DNA from: Diphasiastrum complanatum
Taxonomy: Eukaryota; Streptophyta; Lycopodiopsida; Lycopodiales; Lycopodiaceae
Direction of reading: 5' to 3'
DNA: 64,000 nucleotides
Assembly (NCBI GenBank): GCA_029204225.1
Contig: CM055104.1
Coordinates: 56,126,264 to 56,190,263, forward strand
Below, one piece after another: positions 34,795 through 48,455 of the stretch. The notes below the pieces were generated by a model. That model was not told where the DNA came from. It made no database searches and saw only the letters and a program-made list of their open reading frames with translations. Position numbers and translations under genes: made by a program. Within the stretch, counting starts at the first letter, position 1. Each line of letters opens with the position of its first letter.

Positions 34795-35050
34795 GGTAAA
34801 GATTAGAGTTAGGATTTTAGATTTTAGGATTATGAGTTAAGATTTCAAAGTTAGATTTATGGATTATGGACATGCAATAGGTTTATGGTTAGATGTTAGA
34901 GAAGATTAGGATTGGGGTTTGGGTTAGTCTAGAGTTGAGATTAAAGTTAGATTAGGATTATGGTTAGGGTTAAGTATGGTAGGTAAGAGTGAAGGTTAGG
35001 TTAGTGTTAGATGTTAGTGTAGGGTTTATGGTTTGGAGTTAGGGTTTGCA
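34795..35050. repeat. Degenerate telomere-like TTAGGG/TTAGAT repeat
   Basis: A G-rich strand with many variants of gttaggatt, ggttagggtt, gttagatta and tagggttt over about 255 bp. Interstitial and heavily diverged; no block of perfect units. Confidence 0.6.
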
Positions 35051-35211
35051 TATTGTGCTCAGTATGGTCAATACATTTTAGTATTAGTGTCGGAGATTAT
35101 GTTTGGACTTTTAGAATGTGCCTACATGTATGCATGTGTGTATATGTATGCATGTATGTGTATGTATTATGTATAAAGGTGCTTTTGTGTATATGTATGT
35201 GTGTGTATATG

Positions 35212-35216
<5 letters not shown>

Positions 35217-35265
<49 letters not shown>
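35217..35265. repeat. (TA)n microsatellite and neighbouring TATG-rich repeats
   Basis: TA array at 35217-35265, surrounded (35110-35420) by tatgtatg and gtgtgtat variants. The small frames here are artefacts. Confidence 0.9.
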
Positions 35266-35269
<4 letters not shown>

Positions 35270-35429
35270 CTAATTATATATTTATATATACACACACCCA
35301 TACACATATACATTAGTAACACATACATATGTATGTATGTATTAGTATCTGTATATGTGTATGGGTGTGTATGTGTATGTGTATGTATATGTATGGGTGT
35401 GTATATGTATGTATGTACATTTCAATAAA

Positions 35430-36565
35430 CGTAAATGTTTCTTTTTTGCAGTTAGTAAATATTATTGTTTGTCTAACATAGGCTTTGCTACCCCTTTCAC
35501 CTGGGAGAATGTAACTTTCAAATTTGGAAAGGCTCTTATTGTTGCAAGCATTTAGATGTAGGCATCTGCAATTGTACACAATCATTTTGATGAATGCCAA
35601 AGTTTAAAATTTGTGTACAACTATAGAGGCCTGCAGTGAAAACCCTAAACCAATTAGAGCCTATCCCAATTTGAAGGTTTTGCATTCTCCTAGGTGGAAG
35701 TTGTAGCATAGCTCGTGTCACATAACGAACAGACACAGTTTGGGAGTGGTCTGCAAGGAAGGTTTGTCGGGATCTATATTTGCACCTTATTTGATAACAA
35801 ACTCCGAACATTGAATACAGTCAACAAGCATGTAATTTTCTTATGTCATTAATGTTGTTTGTGGCGAGTTGTTTGTTATCTTGACCAAATACATTACATA
35901 GTTTAGGGTTTATGAATGTAGAGTGATACAATAAGTCTTGTAAGAATCATTTTTGACAATGTTCAATGTTGCTGTTATGATTGTATCAGTTTTTATTCCA
36001 TGAAGGTTTGGTTGATGATGTTTATTTTCTTGCAGATGCTAAAGTTTTGCTAACCTGTTAAATAAAAGTGTTTTTGACAATGTTCAATGTTGTATAGTTT
36101 GGCTGACATAGTTTATGTTCTTGCTAAGATGGTGAAAATTGTCGTAAATCACAAAACATTTGTATAAGATTTGATAGAGCTGTTTTGTTTTGGTGATGAA
36201 GTGGACTACAACACTATTGTGTGGCTGATTATGATTTTCACGGAGTTCTATTACCTCCAGCAAATGGGTGGTCATTTTTATTCTCGAAAAAAGCGATTGT
36301 TGTTAGATGTAGATCTATTAGTTAATAATGTCAGAGATATTTATAGGAATGTCTGTGCTAGTGCCTTAGAGGCAATGCTAGATAGTCCGGTATACTTCCA
36401 AGTTTTATTATGTGATTTGTCAAATGATTTGTTGTCCGTGTACTAAAAAAATAAATATAAATCTGTGTTGCATTATGTTTTTTAGTTCAATTGGTGTACA
36501 TACAAGAGGTTTTTGTGATGACGTCGTTGTCCAAAAACGTCCTTCGTGCCAAAAGGAAAAATATA
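35430..36565. other. No confidently supported gene
   Basis: Two modest frames exist: minus 35536-35811 (VRYVTRAMLQLPPRRMQN) and plus 36171-36446 (LLVNNVRDIYRNVCASALEAM). I recognise no family in either and give them no function. Confidence 0.25.
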
Positions 36566-36748
36566 TCTATATAGTATAAAACTATTTTAGAGAGAAAATG
36601 TGTGTTTGCTGTAAAAATTGTCATGTTGTGTCGGCAAAAAAAGTCACGCTTTTGCAAAGGAAAAGCTAAAACACAGCCTCCAAAAATATATAAACACTTT
36701 TTGTGGATAAGTGCCCATTGCTCGTCATCGACGGGCACAAGCAACTAG
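36566..36748 (+). mobile_element. 183-bp non-autonomous mini-Helitron
   Basis: Begins TCTATATAGTATAAAACTAT after an A and ends CTAG before a T, the Helitron insertion rule (5' A/TC...CTRR/T 3'). Six bases before the CTAG is a hairpin at 36711-36738 with stem GTGCCC/GGGCAC. Helitrons are rolling-circle elements without terminal inverted repeats; a copy this short depends on a Rep-helicase elsewhere. A second, related copy starts immediately after it. Confidence 0.85.
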
Positions 36749-37344
36749 TATATAGTATAAAACTATTTGTGTGACCTTGTGTGTGTGTCGACAAAAATGT
36801 CACGCTTTGCCAACATAAAATGTCACACACACACACACAGGAAAAAAGCTAAAAAAGGCTAAAAACTAAATACATTTGAGGATTATTTTGTCGTGATTTA
36901 TTTGTGTGTGACATTTGTGCATATGCATTGGATAGGAGGCTTGCATGGGTGCATCCTCCCACATGAACATCTTTTAGTTCAAGAATGTGAAATGAAATCT
37001 TTTATGCATGGAGTAGGATAGATGACATAGTATGCATCCATTTGGTAGGGCCCCCCAAAAATCTCATGGTGAAAAGTGTTAAACAAAAGGGTAACTATAT
37101 ACTTTCATGGTGAAAGGTGTTAAAACAAAAGGGACTTTCATTATCAAAGATTTCACTAAATTTGAAGGGCACTCTAAAGATTTTTTAGATTAACATACCT
37201 TCCACTAGAAAGATTAAAATAAAAATGCATTTCTATGAATGACAAATCGAGTGTGAAGAGCTCGAAAGGCTTCAAAATGTAGGCCTGCTCACCACTCTCC
37301 TCTCTTTCTCTCCTTATGTCACTCCCACTCCCCCCATATGGCAC

Positions 37345-37346
<2 letters not shown>

Positions 37347-37417
<71 letters not shown>
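37347..37417. repeat. (CT)n microsatellite
   Basis: CT array of about 71 bp. Confidence 0.96.
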
Positions 37418-37860
<443 letters not shown>

Positions 37861-39803
37861 CGCACGCGGGGAAAAGCAATGCTCAACAAAAATCTAAAAA
37901 GTACAAGAGAGACAATCATTGAACATCACGAGCATATGCACAAGAATAGAGATTTATCCTAGGAAAATCCTAGAGGGCAAAACCAAACAGAAACAAATTA
38001 GGATGCTATAATTATATTTTGCAACGCTAAAAACTCAGTACAATATATGCTCTGCTTTTCAATTTTACTTTATATGTTTTCTCTGTTACAACAAGAAAGG
38101 TCTCAAATACAACAAAAATTAGCATAATTTGATGGTATCTTGGGTGCTACGACGCTTGAATTTCAACTTGGTAAACCAAGCTACCTCTTGGTGGCAAAAA
38201 TATCAACCAAATGATTCCCCTTGACTATGATGCCTTTGTACATGATCTTATTACGATATGGATACATTATTAATGGTTAGATCTTTAATGATCACCTACG
38301 ATGAACATAATCAAGCTAACCAACTGAAGAAATATATATAAGCCAACAATATGTCACGCAATAAAATTTCTCAAAGTCCTATGGTGAGTGGTTGAGTTGG
38401 TTTCCTCCCATTGTAATCATGAGTTTGACTCCAATCCACCACACAAATCAACACATACAAGAGAGAAAAATTTTCCTAAATCACAAGGCTTCATACAAGT
38501 CACTTTATTTTCTAAAGAAGAATTGCTAGATATAGTGATTGACTCGTCATTTAGTATATATAATCACTTGAAATAATCTAAAGGTACCTTTAATGCTTAA
38601 ATGACTTGTACACATGAATAGCAATCTATTTTGATTACTAATTGAGAAGATCAAACACATCATATTGATTTTCTTAAAACATAATTGAGAGAATACTGGT
38701 CTCAAAAAATAAGTAAATAAAACATAGAACTAATAGGCCAAAATCAGTCCTCTTAGTAAAGACATATTAAACTCTTCCATCCTTTTTGTTCTCCTAGCAT
38801 TTGTGTTCCGCATTCACACATTCCTTTTTGATTGGCTAGATAATTGCTCAAAGAATAATGTAAAAATGTAAGTGTGAATCTACAATTATAAAAATGGTCA
38901 TTTGCTAAAAAGGTGTCTTACCATTTCTAGAGGTTGCAACTGTAGAGATTCCATGACTTGAATTATTTGATAAGCTCATAAAATGCAAAAACAACCCTTG
39001 GAGAACTATCGTGAATTAAACATTGCAAGAGTGCTGTTGAGAGTCAGACAATTATTTTGGTCAATCCCAGCTGAAAAGCTCAATCAAAGTCATAATGAAA
39101 CAATAAAGTACAATAAAAATCATCCTTAGCATAGTTCTCACTATAACGCTCAGCATATCAGAATTGCATAGTTCCTTTCAAAATCGTTTGAATGCAAAAT
39201 GATTTGAAAATTTCTGGAAAAGAGCTCAAAACTTTGAAATGAAAAAAAAAGGTTAAAAACTCTAAAGTTTGAAAAAAGCGTAAGTGATCAAATTCCTTCC
39301 TATTGGTTCAAATCGATTCAGAAAGGTAGGAGTGGCAGTTTATTGGAACTATGATCCTTAAATGCTAATAAAGTTACAAAATCAATGATTGATATTCCTA
39401 CGAGTTAAATTCTCAAAGAATCAATGCAATCATACTAGTAAGAGGTAGATTGACTGACATTGTTTAGATCAGATTCTACCAAGTTGATCAATGCAATCAA
39501 AAATAAATGATAATGTATATACTATCTTCTTGCAGCTACTAGATATATACCAGCCTCGGCCGATTGGCTTCACAGAGGAGGAAGGGCCTTGGACCTGGGC
39601 CCTTTTCCCCCACATAATCAAACCACAACCAACGTACAAACATAATGGATTAACTTCTGTAGTCATAACTTCTAAGGGATTTCGTCTGCAGACAATCCGC
39701 GTGTACGATGGCTTTGCTTGCACTACCAGAGAACCTGTTCTACAAAATTGGTTCTACCGATACAAGGGAAGAAAGCAGCAAACTGAAAGGCTATTTGGAG
39801 GGT
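37861..39803. other. Downstream region of MRT4; no second gene seen
   Basis: About 1.9 kb, AT-rich, no frame with a recognisable domain. It includes the 3' UTR of the MRT4 gene just left of 39804. Confidence 0.4.
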
Positions 39804-42800
39804 CTAGCTGACCAATTCAGTACTGTCTTCATACACTTCAAAGTCACCAGGGCTCCAATGACAGATCAAATGCAGTCTGAAGGTTGCCATTTGAATGCCA
39901 AGAAGTCTCTGTGAAATAGAAATTTGTTAGCAACTTGTTGCATTTAAAACACAGCATCAAATACGTATCTTGCAGAATGTCAAATATCTTAGTAAAACTG
40001 CGATCGTATGTATTGGTACAAAAGGTTAACTCTATTACCAGAATCCGTGATGCCTCAGGGGAAATGTGCTCCCCTTCTTGACAAACAGTATAGTTTGCAA
40101 TTAATTCCACTATTCCTGAAATAATCAGCCAACCTTGTAGGAAAAACTTTGTAGCAAAAGGTAAAATATTACTACATCAATACCTTCTCATGCTAGTCTA
40201 ACAACAGTTGGCTGGGAAGAGTCTAGAATTGTACAGTTAGAATGCACAATTATAAAAAGACCTTCGAGATTTCTACAAGACCACAAAATTGAAGGCATTC
40301 CAGTGTGCCTCTTTTTGTGCTCATATATATTACAAATGCATACTGATATCAAATTCATTATCTGAGAACTTCACTGCACAAACTCTCCAACTCATGCCTC
40401 ATGCAGCTAAGAGAGCTTAAATAGCTTGACTTCAACTTTACATCACTGCAAGCCACAGCTTCAAGCAAATTCGCATCCAAAATGGAACTGACATGCATAA
40501 GAGAGACACCAAAAAACGGGCTCAGAAAACACAAGGAGCTGTTCAAAAACTTTCAAAGACACATAGCAAACTTATTGTTAACAAAATAACCAAAAAAAAA
40601 AAATTAAATAAAATGATAGACTTTTAGTGCCTACATAGCACAAAGACTTCGAAAAACTATTGCTGCCCTTCATGGATGACGGCACAAATTTTTCCCACAA
40701 ATCTCCTCACTTTTGGAGACTCACAGCCCCCTCCTCTCAAAACAGTGTCTCCCAGAAGGCTGATCGTGAATGCAAAAATTGGGCTCTCCTTGAGATTTGA
40801 GGACCCATGTTCGAAAAATTAAACTGGAATCAGTTTACATGCGTAAAGTTTATAATGTTCTGTACCTTTCATTGCAGAGCAGAATTCTATTTACATGTGA
40901 TCCTCTCTTGGTGAACAAGTAAAATTTCTACTGCTTTCTTCCAGGAAACTCTTCTCTATCATTGTATCCTTTCAAGATGAGTGTGAAAGAAGAGGATGTT
41001 GTTAGACAGCTTCAATAGTGTCTAATGATGGGCCATATTAGGTCTAGTAAGTCCCTGAAGAGCTCCTGTTTTAAAACTGAACAAACTAACTACTAAGAAT
41101 AGATACCCCTCACCTCGAATGGATGAGCTGATTGATTGATGAAAGTACTTCACCGAGATCAATTTGAGATTCAGTTATCATCAAATTCTTGGGAAACACA
41201 CTATACCTCGATTAAGTCGTACTGGCATGCCTTGCTTTCGTAAAAAAGGCTCCATATCATGTGTGAACTGCTCCAAAGGTCCTTCAACCAATTCCACCTA
41301 TCACAAAATCAACAACGAGCAAACTGAAAAAATTGTAGGTTCATACTCTGAAAGTTACCAAGCAAAAAACTACTTGACAGATTGAGCTAACAAAATTAAG
41401 AAGCTTCTTACAGTCTCTGTGGCAAGACTTCCTGTTCGTGCATAATCATGTTCTTCAAATTCTCCAAAAATCCTGTAGCACCTTCTTCAGTAACATAAAG
41501 AAATCAAAGGTATAAATGAAGAGCTTTAGTTTACGAATGTTCTCAAGTTTACCTGTTGCTCACCTAAAAACCTCCTCCTTGGAAAGGTTTGTGAAAAAAA
41601 GCCCGCGTTCCCCACTCAAGAGCTGCAAATTTACATTGTGAAGCCAACTTGACTGTTAAACTGAGTACAAATGAAGTGCAAGCAGGAAGGAAAACTAAGC
41701 AGGAAAATAGCTAAACTGACAAAGAAATTCCCCACTACCTCACTAACTTTGTGGACACCATCCTTTATCTCATCTGCAGGTGTCTTTCCCAGAGCAATCT
41801 GTAACACCTTATTTCCACCAAGAAAGAACCTGACCAAACACATTATTCATGCTTACATCAAATAGCTGTAGGAGAGAATTCTCAAACAAAATTATTTGCA
41901 TGCATAGTAAATGTGTGTATGACTGCATGCATGAATGTGTATGTAGTATGTAGAAAACAAGACGTTCACTCATGGTGGGAACAGCTGAATGCAAGGTGAT
42001 AATAACATTCACACACTCAGAGACAAAATGGCAACTAGAAGGTATCTCCATCAAGTAAGAAACTACAAAGAGCTAAAGAACAAAACAAGTGAAGCTATCA
42101 AGCAATCTTTCAATTCGTAATTGAAACGGACATGAAACCACCACTGTGCAGAAAACTAGAATATGTCAAATATTGACTAAGCTCAGATTGCACTACTAGC
42201 AAATACCAGCAAATTATACCTACAATAAACTCAATCTCAAACTATTCTTGTGTCCACAAATATTCAATCTCGGATCATTTTTGTGTCATTAGCTAACACT
42301 TCGCATAAACTTTGTTACTTGTTATATACTTCTCAATATTGTAATTGAGGAATGAAAAATAAAATGCATTCATACCCTGAAAGTAAAAGGTTTTCCATAA
42401 TGTTGGAAGGCCAAAATTCACTCGATGTATCAAAAACTCCTGGATCCTTCTAGTGGGAATCAAGTTACTAAAGGGCCACTCATTAACTAATTCTAGTTAT
42501 GAGTCCTCGACACGGTACTATTGCATTATTAATCCCAAAATCGCTTAATGGGACTTCTGCCACAAACTAAAGTAGTGTATCCTCCACACGATTGGAGAAG
42601 CTTTGGAAAAGTATGCCCTCTACCATGTGTGAAGGTGATAATTGTATTTGTATCAAGAAAAGTCTGTCACAAATCTATACCAGCCAAATTTACAAATGAT
42701 ATTGGGTCATACTTGCATTGAATGCTCTCTAAAGTGACAGGTCAGCCATATGACTAAGACAAAACTACAAGTGAAAATTTATCTCTTTTCATCTGAATCA

Positions 42801-45800
42801 TATCACTTTATAGACATTTTTTGAGCTTCCAAATATGTGAAACGAACCTCCACACCTGTGAACAGCTCTACTTTCCCACATCTTTTGAGGAAAATTGAGG
42901 GATTACAAAACCCTACTTTTTTAAATTGTGTATTAACAACAGTTAAAAATTATCTCATTTTCAGAAGGTGTGACTTGCGAGAGCAAAGAAAATGAATAAA
43001 TGAATAAATGAATAAATAAATAAGCAAAATTTCTCTCTCTATTGTGTTTCTTGATTTCTTAACTATGTAAGGATGTCAAACATTCTCCAAGAGGCTACAG
43101 TTGCTAGCATAGATACCCGTTCCGATCCCAGAGGATCGGAACGTACAGTTCCGTACGTACGGAACGAACGTGTTCCATATGTACAGAACAACTGCCTGTT
43201 TTTTGCCCATTTTTTTGCAGCGTGACCTGAATTTCAGATTTTGCATAAAAGGAGAGCGCGGTCAGGCAGTTTGCAGGTACAGCCGCCAGTGAGGAGGAGG
43301 GTGTGGAGAGTATGTGATGCCAAGATCCGCTTTCAGCCGAACGTGTTTGACATCAATGTCTAGTCATTGTAGGAAGTACTATTGAAGGTCCATCCATCTC
43401 CATAGCTTTCTATTCAGTGTTTTTTTTTCCGTATGACGTTTTTTGCATCCTCTTTCAATTTTTTCGAAAACCTCTCATGGATAGTATGTTGCGTTTTTTT
43501 TTTGCGTAGTACATGTCATCTGTCACGGATGTATCATTGATATGGCTTCCCATATAGGCTTCCGCTTGTTATTTGCCGTTTTTTTTTGTCGCTTCTCATT
43601 CACATGCTATTTTCTTTTTGTTGTTTAGGGTCTTTACTATATTCAAGCATTCATGTTTTGCATCGCATATACGTCTAGACTTTAGAATTGTCAAGGCAAC
43701 TTTGTCAGGTCTTTTCAGTTGCTATCCATTTATAGGGCTCTTGGTTTATCCCAGATCCCCACAGCATCCACATCGGGTCAGAGACGTAGAGGCCAACCGA
43801 GAGGTTCTGGTACCAGTGCTGGGATACAGCTAGGGAGAGGCAGGCCACCCATCAGTGGTAGGGCTCGAGCGAGGCCCAGAGAGCCAGTGGCCTCATCTGA
43901 TACACTAGAGAGGACTCAATTTTACATGCCACCGATGAGCTCTCAGACTAGGTTGTTTATGTGCTTACACTAGTGACAGATACATGTGCTCATGGATAGC
44001 AGACATATTGAGGCACAGTGCTTCACATTTTACGCGCCTGTGTGCCATCTATTGCTGTTTTGATATCATCAGTTATTACAGTTTTTGTATTTCGTTTATG
44101 TTTCTTATTTGTCAATTTATCTATCAAGTTTTCAAATTTTCTGTAGAAATGTATGCTAGGACTTGGCGAAAATTCCATTTCGGATCGAGCATCTATGGTT
44201 GCTAGTGATGACAACAAACTTGAAGATAGCACTAATGGAATCTAGAACTTTTTAAGTTCAAGCACATCTTGGCTAGAAAGGATTTGTAGGACTGCACATC
44301 TAGTCACTCACACACGCTCTGTTTGTCAATAACTAGCACATGCAATTGCAATGGCAACGTCTTCTATTGCATCTAATGCATTTTGTTTTCTTGCCAATAC
44401 GCTAGGCTACCAGTTTTACAGTAAGGATCACAATTGAAAAGTGTACCTTTTCAATCTTATGTACCTTTGGGTACTCTAATTCAATTAATTCGTCACAATC
44501 CCTCCTCTACAGGTTGACGTCATCTTCCAACTTATAGTGTATATTCAACGAGTCTCCGTGCTACCAGATGACAAATACTCCTATATGGCACCCACTTCTT
44601 CGATGCAGTTGCACCATCTACTACACCGACTCTACCTCCTACGATGTCATCAAGAGCCCACATTACATCTTGTTTCAATAGACCTAGATGAAGGGCACAT
44701 ATATCATCTTACTACAATATCTTGTACCACATTGTGCTACAGTTATGATGATGTTCTTCTTTTTTAGCATTAGCACTAGATTACCATCAAGTTAATCACA
44801 AACAAGACAAAGCACATGGTACCACGTCCTTACCCACAGTAGATAACAAACCCACAGATAAGAATATAAACACGTAAGCCTTCGTATGTTCTACAACTTA
44901 AAATGGACAATAAGCTATGTTTCTATCACTTCTAGGCTAAAAGGCACACTTAGATAGTGTGAAGCACAACAAAAAGCCAATCCCATTGCTCTCACCATTG
45001 TCTCATGTGTTGTATTCTACCCAATATTCTAATACAACAACAACAATGTTGTGAAGGCCTTGCCATAAATATGATACTTTTTGTAAATATTTGGAATGCA
45101 AAACTGATATTGAGTAAGTTGGAGTCATTCTACAAGACACAAATGACCTATTATGTTGTTCATAGTCGGTGACAATTTACTTGCTCACCTTTAGCTCTAC
45201 TATTCATGAATTTACTCAGGCTCGACTATTTTGCTATTTGATATTCAAGACTTTGTGATTTTAATGTTGTAAGCAATCATAATAATGGTTTTGTGATTAA
45301 TTACAAGTTCAATAAAATTTTAGGAAAGTAATCACAATATTCAAAACTAAATTTCACAATTTCAAAATTTATTTCACTAAAGCAGTCCAGTCCACAATTT
45401 ATGTTCACTAAAGTAGTCCAGTCCACAATTCCTTGTAGAATAATGATGAAGAATGATAACAAAAGAAGCGTATCATAATTCTAGCTTGCTCAAATTGAAA
45501 CTAAACCTCATTAATTTGATCATTTCCAACCTAAAAGAAAAAATGTGATCACTTGCCTGCTATTAGACTTGAGTTGATCTCTAAACTCTTTGAATTTGGT
45601 ATTTCGCAAGTTCTCAAAAGAGAAAATGTACAATGAGTTATACTTATCGATGCATTCATGTACGGTCTTCACTAGGGACTCCTTTTGTTCTTTGCCCCTC
45701 TTTTTAGTTTTTGACAAGGTTACTGTAGTCACACACAACAAAGTTGGCGATTAACAAAATTGATAATGCTTACAAAATTATCAAAATTACTTGATTTCAC

Positions 45801-48417
45801 CGTCAATCATCGTCACCAAGTATATTGATTATTAACAACAATAATAATCCAAAAAGCTTTATCACGCTCTTGAAAGCCAAAAGAACACTATATATTACAG
45901 CAAACCATAAAAAATTTATGGGCTTGCAATTATTGTGACACTTTCATTTATGCCAAACGACATTGTTCACCTAACAACTATTGCAATTAAATGCTACACA
46001 TTGAACTCATGTTATTGATTGACACTTTTCCCATCTCTAAGGCCAACACTAGAAGCAGTAAGATGACTTTTATTGAAGGCACACTATGTTAGGAACTAGT
46101 GTATAAGTAGAAGGGACTCCATTATCACTTTAAGCTCAAATTCGATGACGCCTCAAGCTAATATGAGAATAATCCACTAATTCAATTGCATATTTGGCAT
46201 GTAATAAAAGTAACCAAATGGCTCCAACATTTAACTAAGAGATGCATTAAGCTGGGTCACGCAACTTATGAGCTGCTAAACAAAGTATAATCTCAGTAGC
46301 ATTGTGTTACACACTAGCAAGATGCAATTCATAATAGATAATATAAAGGTTTAGGTGGCTAATATGATAGTTGAAATTGTATTGCCACAAAAAAACATAA
46401 AGAAAGACTATGAATGCTAAAACAATGTAGTTCAAGCAACCACAAAGTCAAATATTCATCATCACCCTCTTTTTCCCTCATTTCTCAACATTCAATTGTA
46501 TTTACTTCATGTAACATCCTAGCACAAGAATAAGTCACAAAAAACATTTAACCTTTTGTTTTGTTACAAAATATAACACTAAAATCATGATGGTTACACC
46601 CCACTCAACCATAAGTGCATGTAGGCAATACCACTATGACGAAAGTCTGAGGTGTCTAGCACACGTCCTCAAGGAGTGCCGTGAAAAAGTACGGGAAGGT
46701 GATGCCTCTACGAGACTAGGATTTAAGATGCCAGTCCCAAGAACCACACCTTGTTGCGATTACAGCTTGCATGCTGCCTGGGTTGGCAAACCTACCTGGT
46801 AGAAAATCTCGCTCGTATCCAAAGAATGCCACATCCATGCAATGAAAATCAACACTTAAGAGTCAAACTAGAACGAGATCCACCTGCATGAAGAAGGTAG
46901 AATCTTAATGGAGCCTACAAGAATCCCGACTCATTTCCCATTGATTCTATCACGGAACAACTAGATCACACTTTAGAAGATCATTGTCAACCAGGCCTCA
47001 TCTTGCTTAGCCTAGGTCCCATTAGCTCCATCACCAACGTGTAGGTAGAAGATACTATTGACTAAGACTTATCCAATGTACTGGAATATATTATCGACTC
47101 AGCCTCATCTTGCAATCTTCAAAGTGATAGAGAGCAACTATTGTTGCATGGCCAATGCATGCATACAAGAAAGTGTGATTCCTAGCAAGAATCTTTTGTG
47201 CACAATAAACATTCAAAGCTTTATAATATTGATGCAAAAGCACAAGGTTTCTATGCCACTAGCCTCTTATTTTTGTCAGAGCGCTTGTGCACAGCCAGGA
47301 GTGCTAGCCTGAGGTAGGAGATGGCCGAAGGCCATGGCAGTGGTATGGGATGCTGTCAGGGTTGGAGGTCGGATCTTGCTTCTTATAGGTCACGGGCCAG
47401 GGCACGGAGGGTGGACCCGGATTAAGTCCTACGGCAGGGTGGATCGTGAGCGTTCGGTTTCTATGATGACCGGCACCTGGCGGTTTAGGGTTTCAAGATT
47501 GTAACAGTTGGTATCAGAGCCACCTTAATCCGTGTACAAGTCTGATCGATTCATTCTGGCGGACGGTATGTTTTTTAAGAACTTCCGGAATTCCGTTTTT
47601 TTCAGTTGAATCGTCGTTTTTTTTTATTTGAAAAACACTGGATTTGGATTTCCGCAAAAATAAATAAATAAATAAATAAATTCTGCGGCTGCACGCACGC
47701 CGGTGCCAGCTGGCTGCTTGCGGATCTGAGTGCCCACCGGGCCCCCCCACAGTCCGCAGAGCCTCCACAAGGTCCGCAGGACCCCCGCCGGGTCTGCGCA
47801 CTGCCCGCAGGGCCTGCAGTGCCTGCTGAAATTTTTTTTTGGGGGGGGGTGTGGCCTATCAGGCCCATCTTTGTGGCAGCCACCTGTCCTTTGTGAAATC
47901 CAAGTGGCAATCACAAAATCAGCTTATGTACTAGCTGCCCTTTTGTGGATTGGTGGGTTGTATCTCCTTGCATGAATAAGTGAATGATTGGAAGGGTGTG
48001 GGATGGTGGAAAGCCATCCTTCCTCGTGCTCTTCTCGTTTCTTCTTTCAATTTTCAGGATTCTCTTATGTTGTGGCAGCAATGGGCAATACCTCAGCTTG
48101 TTGATTATCTTGTGAAAGTTTGTAAGAGAGTTGATCTTTCAATGCATTGTCAATGCATACATTAGTGTTTCACTGAATCACGATCCTGATTCAAATCGGC
48201 CCATTCAAATCGTCAAATCGGCTGGGTCTAAAATTTTGTCTACACAGGGACCCCACTACATCATCATTTTAAATCTAAAATCTTGTGTGTGCATTGTGAT
48301 TTTGTGGAGGTAAATTGTGTAGAATCTAGAGTCAAGAGAGGGTGTGCATGTAAGAGAGAGTTTTGCAGTTGAAAGTAAAGGGTGTGTGTGTAAGAGAGAG
48401 TTTGGGTGTTGAAAGCA

Positions 48418-48455
<38 letters not shown>

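Noticed and set aside
45520-45741. Stand-alone 73-codon MRT4-like pseudogene
   Set aside because: It is exon 2 of the MRT4 gene: acceptor, phase and GC-AG donor all connect with the neighbouring exons.
47514-47914. Pro/Gly-rich minus-strand frames of about 100 codons
   Set aside because: They reflect a short GC-rich patch after an LTR primer site; no domain or consistent frame.
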